A stretch of 64,000 bases of DNA. It comes from Pelomonas sp051857475 (GTDB lineage Bacteria > Pseudomonadota > Gammaproteobacteria > Burkholderiales > Burkholderiaceae_C). Positions 1 through 7,341 of the stretch are shown in pieces; within the stretch, counting starts at the first letter, position 1, and every line of letters starts with the position of its first letter. The DNA is taken from NCBI RefSeq assembly GCF_051857475.1, contig NZ_JBPZGZ010000001.1, positions 1,426,001-1,490,000 on the forward strand, read 5' to 3'. Made by a program: the position numbers and the translations under genes. The notes beneath the pieces were generated by a model. The model was not told the origin of the DNA, ran no database searches, and saw only the letters and a program-made list of their open reading frames with translations.

Positions 1-1
1 C

Positions 2-43
2 CTGCTGGCCGATGTGGACCAGACGGCCTATTTCAGCAGCTGA
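2..43 (+). CDS. possible 3' end of an upstream gene (13 codons)
   Basis: An open frame enters the window at its left edge and stops with TGA at 41-43. Its residues (LLADVDQTAYFSS) look like an ordinary protein end and codon use is G/C at third positions. It would overlap the end of the convergent pabB by 16 bases, which is plausible for this gene-dense genome. Thirteen codons are too few to name a family or to be sure the frame is coding. Confidence 0.3.
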   Translation: MLADVDQTAYFSS

Positions 44-1785
44 GCCGGCAGCCAGCCACGCAGGCTGTTGAAGAAGGCCAGGCCCGTGACGCGGGCCAGG
101 TCCTCGCGTGTCAGGCGCGCCTCGCGCACACGCCCCTGCGCCAGCAACTCGGCGCGCAGCACGCCGGGCAGCAGGCCGACCGCCAGCGGCGGCGTCAGCC
201 AGTGGCCGTCGAGTTGCAGGGCGAGGTTGCCGAAGCTGCACTCGGTCAGCTCGCCGCCCTCGTTCCACAGGATGAGGTCAAAGGCCTCGGCCGGCTTGTC
301 CAGGGCATAGAGCTCGCGCCGCGTCGTTTTGTGGGCCAGATATTCGGCCCGCGGGCCGCGCGTCGGCATCGGGCGGTCGGCGAGGGCCAGCTGCACCGGT
401 TCGGCCGTTGGCGTGAAGACGGTCAGCGTGTGGCCGAATCGCCCCTCGGCATCGCAAGTCAGGCGCAGCCGCCAGCTGCCTTCCGGCTTTTCCGCAGCGA
501 TGGCCTTGAGATGCGCCCTCGCCTCGGCCAGCGAGAAACGCAGGCCGAAGTGGCGCGCCGTGCGCTGCATGCGGGCCAGATGGGCGTCGCCGCGCAGGGC
601 CACGCCGGCTTCCAGGCGCAGCGTCTCCAACGCCTCGACGGGCGCCTCGGCGCGGGCCAGGAAGCGCGACTTGGCCCGCCACTCGGCGATCTCGGCGGCG
701 GGTTCGCTGTCCAGCGTGATGGCGCTGCCGATACCGCAGGTCAATGCATTGCCGCCGAACTCGACCGTACGGATGGGCACATTGAAAGTCGCCACGCCGC
801 CGGGCTGGATGAGGCCCAGCGCACCGCAATACCAGCCACGCGCCGTCGGCTCCAGCTCGCGGATGATCTGCATCGCCCTGACCTTGGGCGCGCCAGTCAC
901 GGAGCCGCAGGGGAAGAGAGCCGCGAAGGCATCGGCCAGCGTCAGACCACTGCGACTGACAGCGGTCACCGTGGACGTCATCTGCCAGACCGTGGGCAGC
1001 GCATGCAGCTCGAACAGGCGTGGCACGCGCACGGTGCCGAGCTGCGCGACGCGGCTCAGGTCGTTGCGAAGCAAGTCCACGATCATCAGGTTCTCGGCGC
1101 GCTCCTTCTCGCTGGTGCGCAGATGCTGCTGGGCCGCTTCGTCGTCGACGCGGTCGCGGCCGCGCGGCGCCGTGCCCTTCATGGGCTGGGCAGCCAGCAG
1201 CCAACTGGCCTTGGCGCCGGGCACAGGGCGCCAATCGAAGAAAAGCTCGGGCGACACGCTGGCCGCACCCGCCTCTCGCAGGAACAGGCTGAAGCCGCCG
1301 GGCTGGCTGGCATGCAGGGCCAGGAAAAGCTGCTCGGCATCCAGTGCACCAGCCTCGGCGCGCAGCCGCGTCGTCAGGTTGACCTGGTAGCAGTCGCCAT
1401 CGCGGATGTAGCTGCGAATGCGCTCGATGGCGGCCGTGGCGTCGGGCTCGGAGTCGCGCCAGCTGAGCAGGCCGCTGTAGGCCGGCGGTGCTTCTGGCCA
1501 GGGCTCGGGGGGAGCGTCGTAGACGGCAAATTCGGCCAGCGGCGCTTTGCCCACATGCGTGGCAAAGGCCCGGTCGAAGGCCGCAGCCGCTTCGAAGCGC
1601 AACCCACCCAACACCCAGGCACCCGCTCGCGCGGCGGCCTGGGCTTGGCCGATGACAGCGGCCACCTCGTCCAACCGTGTCGCCCGCAGCCAGCGCGCCG
1701 GCGGCGTGCTCCAGCAGCCACGCAGGCGCTCGCCGTCCTCGCGGGCCAGCGGGTGGCGGGGGAAGTCGAAGGCGGCGTGCAGCAC
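28..1785 (-). CDS. pabB: aminodeoxychorismate synthase component I fused to 4-amino-4-deoxychorismate lyase (PabB-PabC)
   Basis: The enzyme makes p-aminobenzoate for folate from chorismate, in the cytoplasm. Residues 100-375 are the chorismate-binding fold: PMKGT at 201-205, a SEKERAENLMIVD block from 225 and FPCGSVTGAPK at 291-301. Residues 385-585 are a class IV PLP aminotransferase/lyase domain with the likely Schiff-base lysine K486 (HKTTRR) and ELTECSFGN at 512-520. At 585 residues it has the usual length of such PabB-PabC fusions. The lysine near the PabB active site (PMKGT) favours aminodeoxychorismate over anthranilate synthase. It is the last gene of a minus-strand run, ten bases after the hypothetical exported protein and downstream of orn. 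The glutamine amidotransferase partner PabA is not in the window. Confidence 0.93.
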   Translation of the reverse strand: MLHAAFDFPRHPLAREDGERLRGCWSTPPARWLRATRLDEVAAVIGQAQAAARAGAWVLGGLRFEAAAAFDRAFATHVGKAPLAEFAVYDAPPEPWPEAPPAYSGLLSWRDSEPDATAAIERIRSYIRDGDCYQVNLTTRLRAEAGALDAEQLFLALHASQPGGFSLFLREAGAASVSPELFFDWRPVPGAKASWLLAAQPMKGTAPRGRDRVDDEAAQQHLRTSEKERAENLMIVDLLRNDLSRVAQLGTVRVPRLFELHALPTVWQMTSTVTAVSRSGLTLADAFAALFPCGSVTGAPKVRAMQIIRELEPTARGWYCGALGLIQPGGVATFNVPIRTVEFGGNALTCGIGSAITLDSEPAAEIAEWRAKSRFLARAEAPVEALETLRLEAGVALRGDAHLARMQRTARHFGLRFSLAEARAHLKAIAAEKPEGSWRLRLTCDAEGRFGHTLTVFTPTAEPVQLALADRPMPTRGPRAEYLAHKTTRRELYALDKPAEAFDLILWNEGGELTECSFGNLALQLDGHWLTPPLAVGLLPGVLRAELLAQGRVREARLTREDLARVTGLAFFNSLRGWLPAQLLK

Positions 1786-1795
1786 GCGGCCAGGC

Positions 1796-2179
1796 TTAGA
1801 AAGCCGTCAACGCGGACAGCGGCTCACAGGCCTTGTCGTCACCCACGTCGGGGCGGAAGCACAGCGCGTAAGCCTTGCCCTGGATCGTGCGGTCGACGGT
1901 GCTGCCTGCCGGCACGCCGATCCACTCGACATGCAGATCAGCTTCGGGCGCATCGGCATGCGGCGCGTCGATGAGGCGCACGCCGCAGCGACCCGTCATG
2001 GACTTGACGCAGCGCAGGCTGAGCTTGTGGTCGCTCAGCGTGTAGGCCAGCTCCCAGTCGCGACGCGTGTCGGTGCTGCGCACGACCTTCTGCACCAGGC
2101 GTGGCGCGCTGGCCGCTGGCTCTGCCGCATGGCTGGCGCTGACCAGCAGCGGCAGCGCGAGAACCAGGAGCGCCCTCAT
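1796..2179 (-). CDS. hypothetical exported protein, four cysteines
   Basis: A 127-residue protein with a clear signal peptide at 1-18 (basic start, LLVLALPLLV core, ASHA cleavage site), so it probably acts in the periplasm. The mature part has four cysteines in two spaced pairs, compatible with two disulfides. I do not recognise a family. Its ATG overlaps the orn stop in an ATGA, so it is translationally coupled to orn, and pabB follows ten bases later. The co-transcription does not reveal its function. Confidence 0.75.
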   Translation of the reverse strand: MRALLVLALPLLVSASHAAEPAASAPRLVQKVVRSTDTRRDWELAYTLSDHKLSLRCVKSMTGRCGVRLIDAPHADAPEADLHVEWIGVPAGSTVDRTIQGKAYALCFRPDVGDDKACEPLSALTAF

Positions 2180-2736
2180 GCCAGGTTCAGGAAATGGGTG
2201 CGGTAGTGCACGAGCTCGTCGATGGACTCGTGGATGTCGGCCAGGGCGGTGTGCGCCTGGGCCTTCTTGAAGCCTTCCAGCGCGGCGGGCTTCCAGCGCT
2301 TGGCCAGTTCCTTCAGCGTCGACACGTCGAGGTTGCGGTAGTGGAAGAAGCTCTCCAGCTCCGGCATGTAGTTGGCCAGGAAGCGGCGGTCCTGGCAGAT
2401 GCTGTTGCCGGCCATCGGGCTCTTGCCCTTGGGTACGTATTGCTTCAGGAAAGCGATGGTCTGGGCGGCGGCCTCGGCTTCGGAGACGGTCGAGGCCTTG
2501 ACGCGGTCGATGAGGCCGCTCTTGCCATGGGTGCCCTTGTTCCAGGCATCCATCTTGTCCAGCGTCTCGTCGGTCTGGCGCACGGCGAAGACGGGGCCTT
2601 CGACGCGCTTCTCGAGGTTGGCATCGGTGACGACGACGGCGATCTCGATGATGCGGTCGGTGTCGGGGTACAGACCCGTCATTTCGAGGTCGATCCAGAT
2701 GAGGTTGTTTTCGCTGAGGGCAAGGGTGTCGGACAT
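2176..2736 (-). CDS. orn: oligoribonuclease
   Basis: A 3'-5' exoribonuclease that degrades dinucleotides and other very short RNAs, including pGpG from cyclic-di-GMP turnover. The DEDDh catalytic set is visible: D16 and E18 in IDLEMTGL, D116 in the CQDRRF block, H162 and D167 in AHTALADI. At 186 residues it has the standard length. It is the first gene of the orn-hypothetical-pabB unit and is divergent from the M48 protease gene, with 51 bases between the starts. The GGDEF cyclase encoded near 41 kb is a reason its pGpG clearance would matter, but there is no direct link. Confidence 0.95.
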   Translation of the reverse strand: MSDTLALSENNLIWIDLEMTGLYPDTDRIIEIAVVVTDANLEKRVEGPVFAVRQTDETLDKMDAWNKGTHGKSGLIDRVKASTVSEAEAAAQTIAFLKQYVPKGKSPMAGNSICQDRRFLANYMPELESFFHYRNLDVSTLKELAKRWKPAALEGFKKAQAHTALADIHESIDELVHYRTHFLNLA

Positions 2737-2787
2737 GGTGGGCTCACTCTGAGGAAGCGGAATTCTCGCAGCCTAAACTTGAGGCTT

Positions 2788-4059
2788 ATGTCTCCCCTGC
2801 TGTTGTCCCTGGCTTTTGCCGTCGCACTCGCGGCCTCCACCCTCGTCAAGTTCTGGTTGTCCTCGCGCCAGATCCGCCATGTCGCCGCCCACCGCAGCCG
2901 GGTGCCGGCCACCTTTGAAGGCAGCGTCACGCTGGCCGCCCACCAGAAGGCGGCCGACTACACCGTTGCCCGCTCCCGCTTCGGCCTGCTGGCCCTGGCC
3001 TTCAACGCTGCCGTGCTGCTGGGCTGGACGCTGCTGGGTGGCCTGAACGCACTCAACGGCTGGGTGCTGGCCGCCAGCGCCGCCTTGCCCGAGGCCTGGC
3101 AGGCCATGGGCTATCAGCTCGGCCTGGTGGCCGCTTTCCTGTTCATTGGCTCGCTGCTGGACCTGCCTTGGGAGCTTTGGTCCACCTTCAAGATCGAGCA
3201 GGCCTTCGGTTTCAACCGCACGACGCTCAAGCTCTTCATCGTCGACATGGCCAAGGGTTTGGCGGTCGGCGCCCTGCTGGGCCTGCCCATCCTGGCCCTC
3301 ATCCTGTGGCTGATGGGCGCCGCCGGGCCGCGCTGGTGGCTGTGGGCCTGGGGCTCGTGGATGGGCTTCAACCTGCTCGTCATGGTCATCTACCCAACCG
3401 TCATCGCGCCGCTGTTCAACAAGTTCGAGCCGCTGACCGATGTGGCGCTGAAGGAGCGCGTCGAGCAACTGATGGCGCGCTGCGGCTTCGCGGCCAAGGG
3501 CCTCTTCGTCATGGACGGCAGCCGCCGCTCGGCTCATGGCAATGCCTATTTCAGCGGCTTCGGCCCGGCCAAGCGCGTTGTCTTCTTCGACACCCTGCTG
3601 TCCAAGCTCAACGGCGGCGAGGTGGAAGCCGTGCTGGCCCATGAGCTGGGCCATTTCAAGCACAGGCACATCACCAAGCGCATCTTGTTGATGTTCGCCA
3701 TGAGCCTGGCCGGCTTTGCGCTGCTGGGCTGGCTGATGCAGCAACCCGCCTTCTACCTGGGCCTGGGCGCCCAGCCCAACCTCGGCGCGCCCAACGACGC
3801 GCTGGCCCTGATCCTCTTTCTGCTGGCCGGTCCTGCATTCGGCTTCTTCGCGACCCCTATCGCCAGCCACTTCTCGCGCCGCGACGAGTTCCAGGCCGAT
3901 GCCTATGCCTGTGCCCAGGCCAGCGGCGCCGACCTGTCCTCGGCCCTGCTCAAGCTGCACGAGGACAATGCCGGCACGCTGACGCCCGATCCGGTCTACG
4001 CCCGCTTCTACTACTCCCACCCACCCGCTGCCGAACGGCTCGCAGCGCTCGCCTCATGA
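2788..4059 (+). CDS. M48 family membrane metalloprotease (Ste24/CAAX prenyl protease type)
   Basis: A 423-residue integral membrane zinc peptidase. Several hydrophobic spans surround the HELGH zinc motif at residues 285-289, and the third ligand is the glutamate of DEFQADAYA (E367). The RRDEFQADAYA block is typical of the Ste24 branch. The frame is open for 600 bases further upstream, but that part is antisense to orn. I start at the ATG at 2788, where an N-terminal membrane segment begins (SPLLLSLAFAVALAAS). The stop overlaps the next start (ATGA), making this the first gene of a coupled run with the pterin dehydratase, rsgA and the DUF3047 gene. Bacterial members are linked to membrane protein quality control; the substrate is unknown. 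Confidence 0.9.
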   Translation: MSPLLLSLAFAVALAASTLVKFWLSSRQIRHVAAHRSRVPATFEGSVTLAAHQKAADYTVARSRFGLLALAFNAAVLLGWTLLGGLNALNGWVLAASAALPEAWQAMGYQLGLVAAFLFIGSLLDLPWELWSTFKIEQAFGFNRTTLKLFIVDMAKGLAVGALLGLPILALILWLMGAAGPRWWLWAWGSWMGFNLLVMVIYPTVIAPLFNKFEPLTDVALKERVEQLMARCGFAAKGLFVMDGSRRSAHGNAYFSGFGPAKRVVFFDTLLSKLNGGEVEAVLAHELGHFKHRHITKRILLMFAMSLAGFALLGWLMQQPAFYLGLGAQPNLGAPNDALALILFLLAGPAFGFFATPIASHFSRRDEFQADAYACAQASGADLSSALLKLHEDNAGTLTPDPVYARFYYSHPPAAERLAALAS

Positions 4060-4391
4060 ACGACCTGCTGCTCGCCCAATGTGACCCCAAGGCGCCGCTG
4101 ATGGACGCCGACACCCGCGGCCGCGTGCTGGCCCAGTTGCCGGGCTGGCTGCCTGACGCCGAAAACAAGGTGATTGGACGGCGCTTCGGTTTCGAGAACT
4201 TCTACCAGACCATGGCCTTTGTCGACGCGGTCGCTGAGATTGCGCATGCCCAGGATCACCACCCCGAAATGCTGGTCGGCTACAACGCCTGCACCATCAG
4301 CTGGACGACGCATTCACGCGGCGGCCTGACCTTGAACGACGCGATCTGCGCGGCACAAGTGAGCGCCTTGCCCGAAGCGTCCGGCGGATGA
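4056..4391 (+). CDS. phhB: pterin-4-alpha-carbinolamine dehydratase
   Basis: A 111-residue cytoplasmic protein of the PCD/DCoH family. It recycles 4a-hydroxytetrahydropterin produced by aromatic amino-acid hydroxylases. The family signature is present: AHAQDHHPEM near 63-72 and WTTHSRGGLT near 83-92. It starts on an ATG overlapping the protease stop and ends overlapping the rsgA start, so it is coupled at both ends. No phenylalanine hydroxylase gene lies nearby, so the substrate source is not shown here. PCD-like proteins can also have a role in molybdopterin maturation. Confidence 0.88.
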   Translation: MNDLLLAQCDPKAPLMDADTRGRVLAQLPGWLPDAENKVIGRRFGFENFYQTMAFVDAVAEIAHAQDHHPEMLVGYNACTISWTTHSRGGLTLNDAICAAQVSALPEASGG

Positions 4392-5290
4392 GCCGTTTCA
4401 GCAATCTGGATCTGGGACTGGTGGTGCGCGGCCACGGCCGCCACTACATCGTCGAAGACTCCGAGGGCAAGCGCCTGGTCTGCCACCCGCGCGGCAAGAA
4501 AAGCGACGCCGTCGTCGGCGACCAGGTGCGTTTTGCCGAGACCGGCGACGAAGGCGTCATCGAGGCGGTCGAGCCGCGCCGCAATCTGCTGTTCCGCCAG
4601 GATGAGTGGAAGACCAAGAGCTTTGCCGCCAACCTCGACCAGCTGCTGGTGCTGGTGGCCGTCGAGCCCGTCTTCAGCGAGAGCCAGCTCGCGCGCTCGC
4701 TGATCGCGGCCGAGTCCGCCGGCATCCGCATGGCCATCGCGCTGAACAAGACCGACCTGCCCGGCACCGATTCGGCCCGTGAGCGCCTGGCGCCCTATCG
4801 CGCCATGGGCCTGAAGATGTTCGAGGTGGCGCTGAAAGCCGACCGAGAGGGCTCGCGCGCCACGCTGGACCCCTGGTTGGCGGATCAGCGCACCTTCGTG
4901 CTGGGCCCCAGCGGCACGGGCAAGAGCACGCTGATCAACCTGCTGGTCAAGGACGCCCAGGCCCAGGTCGGCGAGATCTCCCAGGCCCTGAACTCGGGCC
5001 GCCACACGACGACGACGACGCAGTGGTACTGGACCGACGAGACGCGCACGACAGCCCTGATCGACTCGCCCGGCTTCCAGGAGTTCGGCCTGCGCCAGAT
5101 CGCTGCCGCCGACCTCTGGCGCTTCATGCCCGACCTGCGCGAGCACGCCGACTGCCGCTTCGCCAACTGTTCACATATTCACGAACCCGGCTGCGGCGTG
5201 CGCGCAGCGGTCGAGACGGGCTTGATCAGCGCGAGTCGATACCGCATATATGGCGAGATCCTCGAAGAGCTGCAACGCAAGACCTGGTGA
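4388..5290 (+). CDS. rsgA: ribosome small subunit-dependent GTPase A
   Basis: A circularly permuted GTPase that assists late maturation of the 30S subunit. An N-terminal OB-fold region (1-75) is followed by the permuted G motifs: NKTD at 120-123 (G4), GPSGTGKST at 173-181 (G1), a threonine-rich switch I around 206-211, and DSPG at 226-229 (G3). A C-terminal zinc knuckle has C256, C261, H263 and C269. At 300 residues it has the normal length. Start and stop both overlap neighbours by four bases (ATGA before, GTGA after). Confidence 0.95.
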   Translation: MSRFSNLDLGLVVRGHGRHYIVEDSEGKRLVCHPRGKKSDAVVGDQVRFAETGDEGVIEAVEPRRNLLFRQDEWKTKSFAANLDQLLVLVAVEPVFSESQLARSLIAAESAGIRMAIALNKTDLPGTDSARERLAPYRAMGLKMFEVALKADREGSRATLDPWLADQRTFVLGPSGTGKSTLINLLVKDAQAQVGEISQALNSGRHTTTTTQWYWTDETRTTALIDSPGFQEFGLRQIAAADLWRFMPDLREHADCRFANCSHIHEPGCGVRAAVETGLISASRYRIYGEILEELQRKTW

Positions 5291-6156
5291 AGACCGCCCT
5301 CCTGCCCCTGTTCGCCGCCGCCCTGCTTGCGGCCTGCGCCGCCCCCAACCCTGCACCTCCGTCCACTGCTGAAGGCTGGCAGCCGCTGGCCCTGCCGGGC
5401 AAGAAGCCGACGATCTATCACTGGACCGAGAAGGACGGCCGCCAGGCGCTGGAGGCTTCGTCCGAGCGTTCGGCCAGCATCTGGCGCAAGCGCCTGGACC
5501 CGGCCCTCACCAACGTCGGCGAGGTCAGCTTCTCCTGGTGGACCCAGGGCCTCATCGCTGGCGCCAATGTGGCCGACATCGACCATGAGGACGCCGTCGC
5601 CCGCGTCATCTTCGGCTTTGCCGGCGACATCGACAAACTGCCGCTGCGCACGCGCATGAAGTTCGAGCTGGCCCAGGCCCTGACCGGCGAGGTGCCGCCC
5701 TATGCGACGCTGATGTATGTCTGGGACAGCAAGCTGCCTGTGGGCAGCGTCGTCATCAACCCGCGCAGCGACCGCATCCGCAAGATCGTCGTCGACTCCG
5801 GCCCCGCCGAACTGCGCCGCTGGCGCGACCACAGGCGCAACCTGGCCGAGGACTTCCGCCTGGCCTTCGGCGAAGCACCGGGGGCGTTGACTTCGATGGC
5901 CGTCATGACCGACAGCGACAACAGCCGGGCCTCCGCCCGCACCTGGTACGGCCCCGTCGAATTGGAAGCCCCTCGCCCAGCCTCGCTGAACGCGAGCGAG
6001 TCTGGTCGGTCTTGCAGACCGCGCTGCGGCAGTGCCGCAGCTCTTCGGCAGGCACATGCCGCCCACCGGGCGCCATGTGTCCGGCCTCAGCCCCCGAGGG
6101 GACGGCGATGCTTGCGGCATCGAGCCGCAAGCACATCGCCAGCGCGGGCCGGCTAG
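5287..6156 (+). CDS. DUF3047 family lipoprotein/exported protein with a repeat-derived C-terminal tail
   Basis: A GTG start overlaps the rsgA stop. The first 20 residues are a signal sequence with a lipobox-like LLAACAA, so the protein is probably a lipoprotein or periplasmic. The conserved part runs to about residue 228 (FSWWTQG, DAVARVIFGF, YVWDSK, ARTWYGPVEL) and matches DUF3047 proteins as I know them; no activity is established for the family. After GPVELEA the frame continues for about 60 Arg/Ala/Pro-rich residues that are simply the translation of the intergenic repeat at 5965-6182. The original stop seems to have been lost to that element, or translation ends in a tail of no function. 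Confidence 0.75.
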   Translation: MKTALLPLFAAALLAACAAPNPAPPSTAEGWQPLALPGKKPTIYHWTEKDGRQALEASSERSASIWRKRLDPALTNVGEVSFSWWTQGLIAGANVADIDHEDAVARVIFGFAGDIDKLPLRTRMKFELAQALTGEVPPYATLMYVWDSKLPVGSVVINPRSDRIRKIVVDSGPAELRRWRDHRRNLAEDFRLAFGEAPGALTSMAVMTDSDNSRASARTWYGPVELEAPRPASLNASESGRSCRPRCGSAAALRQAHAAHRAPCVRPQPPRGRRCLRHRAASTSPARAG

Positions 6157-6182
6157 GGAGCGGCCCGTCGCTCGGCCCGCAA
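5965..6182 (+). repeat. dispersed intergenic hairpin repeat, copy 1
   Basis: A string of small inverted repeats follows the conserved end of the DUF3047 gene. The largest is the hairpin at 6110-6132, with a 9-bp stem and a five-base loop. The same blocks occur on the minus strand at 33230-33372. Shared elements are a GAAGCCCCTCGCCCAG start, a CGCTGAACGCG box, a GGGACGGCGAT box, ACATCGCC after the hairpin, and a GC-rich end around GCTAGGGAGCGGCCCG. Both copies sit directly after the 3' end of a gene and in the same orientation relative to it. Copy 1 is longer by about 75 bases in the middle, where it has extra hairpins (CTGCGGCAGTGCCGCAG). Confidence 0.8.
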
Positions 6183-6191
6183 ATTCCCGAA

Positions 6192-6458
6192 TCAGCGTTG
6201 CTCGGGCGAGCGCAACGACAGCGGCGCCGTCTCCGGCACTTCACGGGCCTCGACATCCACCACATCGCCCGCGGGCTCACGGCGCTGGGCCCAGGGGTTC
6301 TTGTTGACGCGGAACTGCAGATTGGGCTTGCGGCCGGTCAGCAGGCTGACCAGCAGGAAGCCCAGGAAAGCCAGCACGGCGATCAGGAAGAGGCCCAGGC
6401 CGATGAGGGCGCCAGCGGCGATCATCAGCAGACGGAGAAGCATTCGGAACAACGGCAT
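6192..6458 (-). CDS. small membrane protein of unknown function
   Basis: An 88-residue protein. Residues 5-40 are strongly hydrophobic and could form one long or two short membrane spans, followed by a basic, proline-containing soluble tail. The frame is open 42 bases further upstream, but the ATG at 6458 begins directly with the membrane segment and is the better start. I do not recognise a family. It lies between the copy-1 repeat and the SDR gene on the same strand, 78 bases after the SDR stop. Confidence 0.6.
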   Translation of the reverse strand: MPLFRMLLRLLMIAAGALIGLGLFLIAVLAFLGFLLVSLLTGRKPNLQFRVNKNPWAQRREPAGDVVDVEAREVPETAPLSLRSPEQR

Positions 6459-6536
6459 GGCCCTATTCTGAACCCTGCCGAAATCGCCGGACTGTGGCAA
6501 TGGTCACCCATTGCACATGCCGCGTCTGAGGGAGCC

Positions 6537-7337
6537 TCAACCCCGACCGACAAACGGCATGGTCGTGGCCATGACGGTCATGCTCTGCACATTGGCCGAC
6601 AGCGGCAGGCCGGCCATGTAGACGACCGCCCGCGCGACGTCCTCGACGTCCATTCGCGGCTCGACCGCCATGGTGCCGTTGGCCTGGGGCACGCCGCGCG
6701 CCATCTTCTCGGTCATGTCGGTGGCGGCATTGCCGATGTCGATCTGGCCAGCCGCAATGTCGAAGGCGCGGCCGTCCAGGCTCAGGGCCTTGGTCAGGCC
6801 GGTGATGGCGTGCTTGGTGGACGTGTAGGGCGCCGAGAAAGGCCGCGGCGCGTAGGCCGAGATGGAGCCGTTGTTGATGATGCGGCCGCCGCGCGGCGAC
6901 TGCGACTTCATCAGCGCGAAGGCGGCACGGGCGCACAGGAAGCTGCCGGTCAGGTTGGTGTCGACGACGGCCCGCCACTGTGCCACCGTCAGCTCGTCGA
7001 TGGGCACCGGCGGGGCACCGATGCCGGCGTTGTTGAACAGCAGGTCGAGCCGGCCGAAGCGTTCGCGCAGGCTCGCGAAAGCCGCATCGACCTGGCCTTC
7101 GTCGCAGACATCGGTCGGCAGGACCAGCGCATCGGCCAGAGTCTCGCGCAGCGTTTCTTCGCGGCGCCCCATCAGTGCCAGCGTCCAGCCCTCGGCGGCC
7201 AGCGCGCGGGCCACGGCCCGCCCGATGCCGGAACCGGCGCCCGTGACGAGAGCGACCCTCAGTGGCGCACGGCCGTACGAAGCCACTGAGACGCCCCCCC
7301 GGGGGGCAGCTTGCGAAGCAAGCGTGGGGGCCGACAT
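6537..7337 (-). CDS. short-chain dehydrogenase/reductase
   Basis: A classical NAD(P)-dependent oxidoreductase of the Rossmann type. TGAGSGIG follows VALV at about residues 31-38, NNAGIG is in the middle, and the catalytic YTSTK is in the block after SAPY. The substrate cannot be told from sequence. The start is unusual: the conserved fold begins at about residue 26 (LRVALVTGAG) and no ATG lies close to it. The frame reaches back to the ATG at 7337 only through repeat-like palindromic DNA (7260-7332). An in-frame GTG about 50 bases inside is an alternative start. Either way the N-terminus is built from a repeat. Confidence 0.85.
   Translation of the reverse strand: MSAPTLASQAAPRGGVSVASYGRAPLRVALVTGAGSGIGRAVARALAAEGWTLALMGRREETLRETLADALVLPTDVCDEGQVDAAFASLRERFGRLDLLFNNAGIGAPPVPIDELTVAQWRAVVDTNLTGSFLCARAAFALMKSQSPRGGRIINNGSISAYAPRPFSAPYTSTKHAITGLTKALSLDGRAFDIAAGQIDIGNAATDMTEKMARGVPQANGTMAVEPRMDVEDVARAVVYMAGLPLSANVQSMTVMATTMPFVGRG
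7260..7332. repeat. REP-like double hairpin overlapping the SDR start
   Basis: Two inverted repeats lie side by side. CAGTGGC (7260-7266) pairs with GCCACTG (7282-7288). A C-run/G-run block then holds an inner TTGC-GAA-GCAA hairpin and ends in GGGGGCC (7292-7332). The second type, a C-tract, a hairpin with a GAAGC loop and a G-tract, is a common intergenic palindrome in Burkholderiales as I remember it. Here it forms the 5' end of the SDR reading frame. Confidence 0.65.
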
Positions 7338-7341
7338 TTCT

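Noticed and set aside
202..1974. 590-residue open frame antisense to pabB
   Set aside because: Its composition is the Arg/Gly/Gln/Ala pattern of an antisense shadow in GC-rich DNA, and the minus-strand protein is a full recognisable enzyme.
2773..4020. 415-residue open frame antisense to the M48 protease gene
   Set aside because: Low-complexity Gln/Gly/Glu-rich translation with no family motif; the sense strand carries HELGH and other protease signatures.
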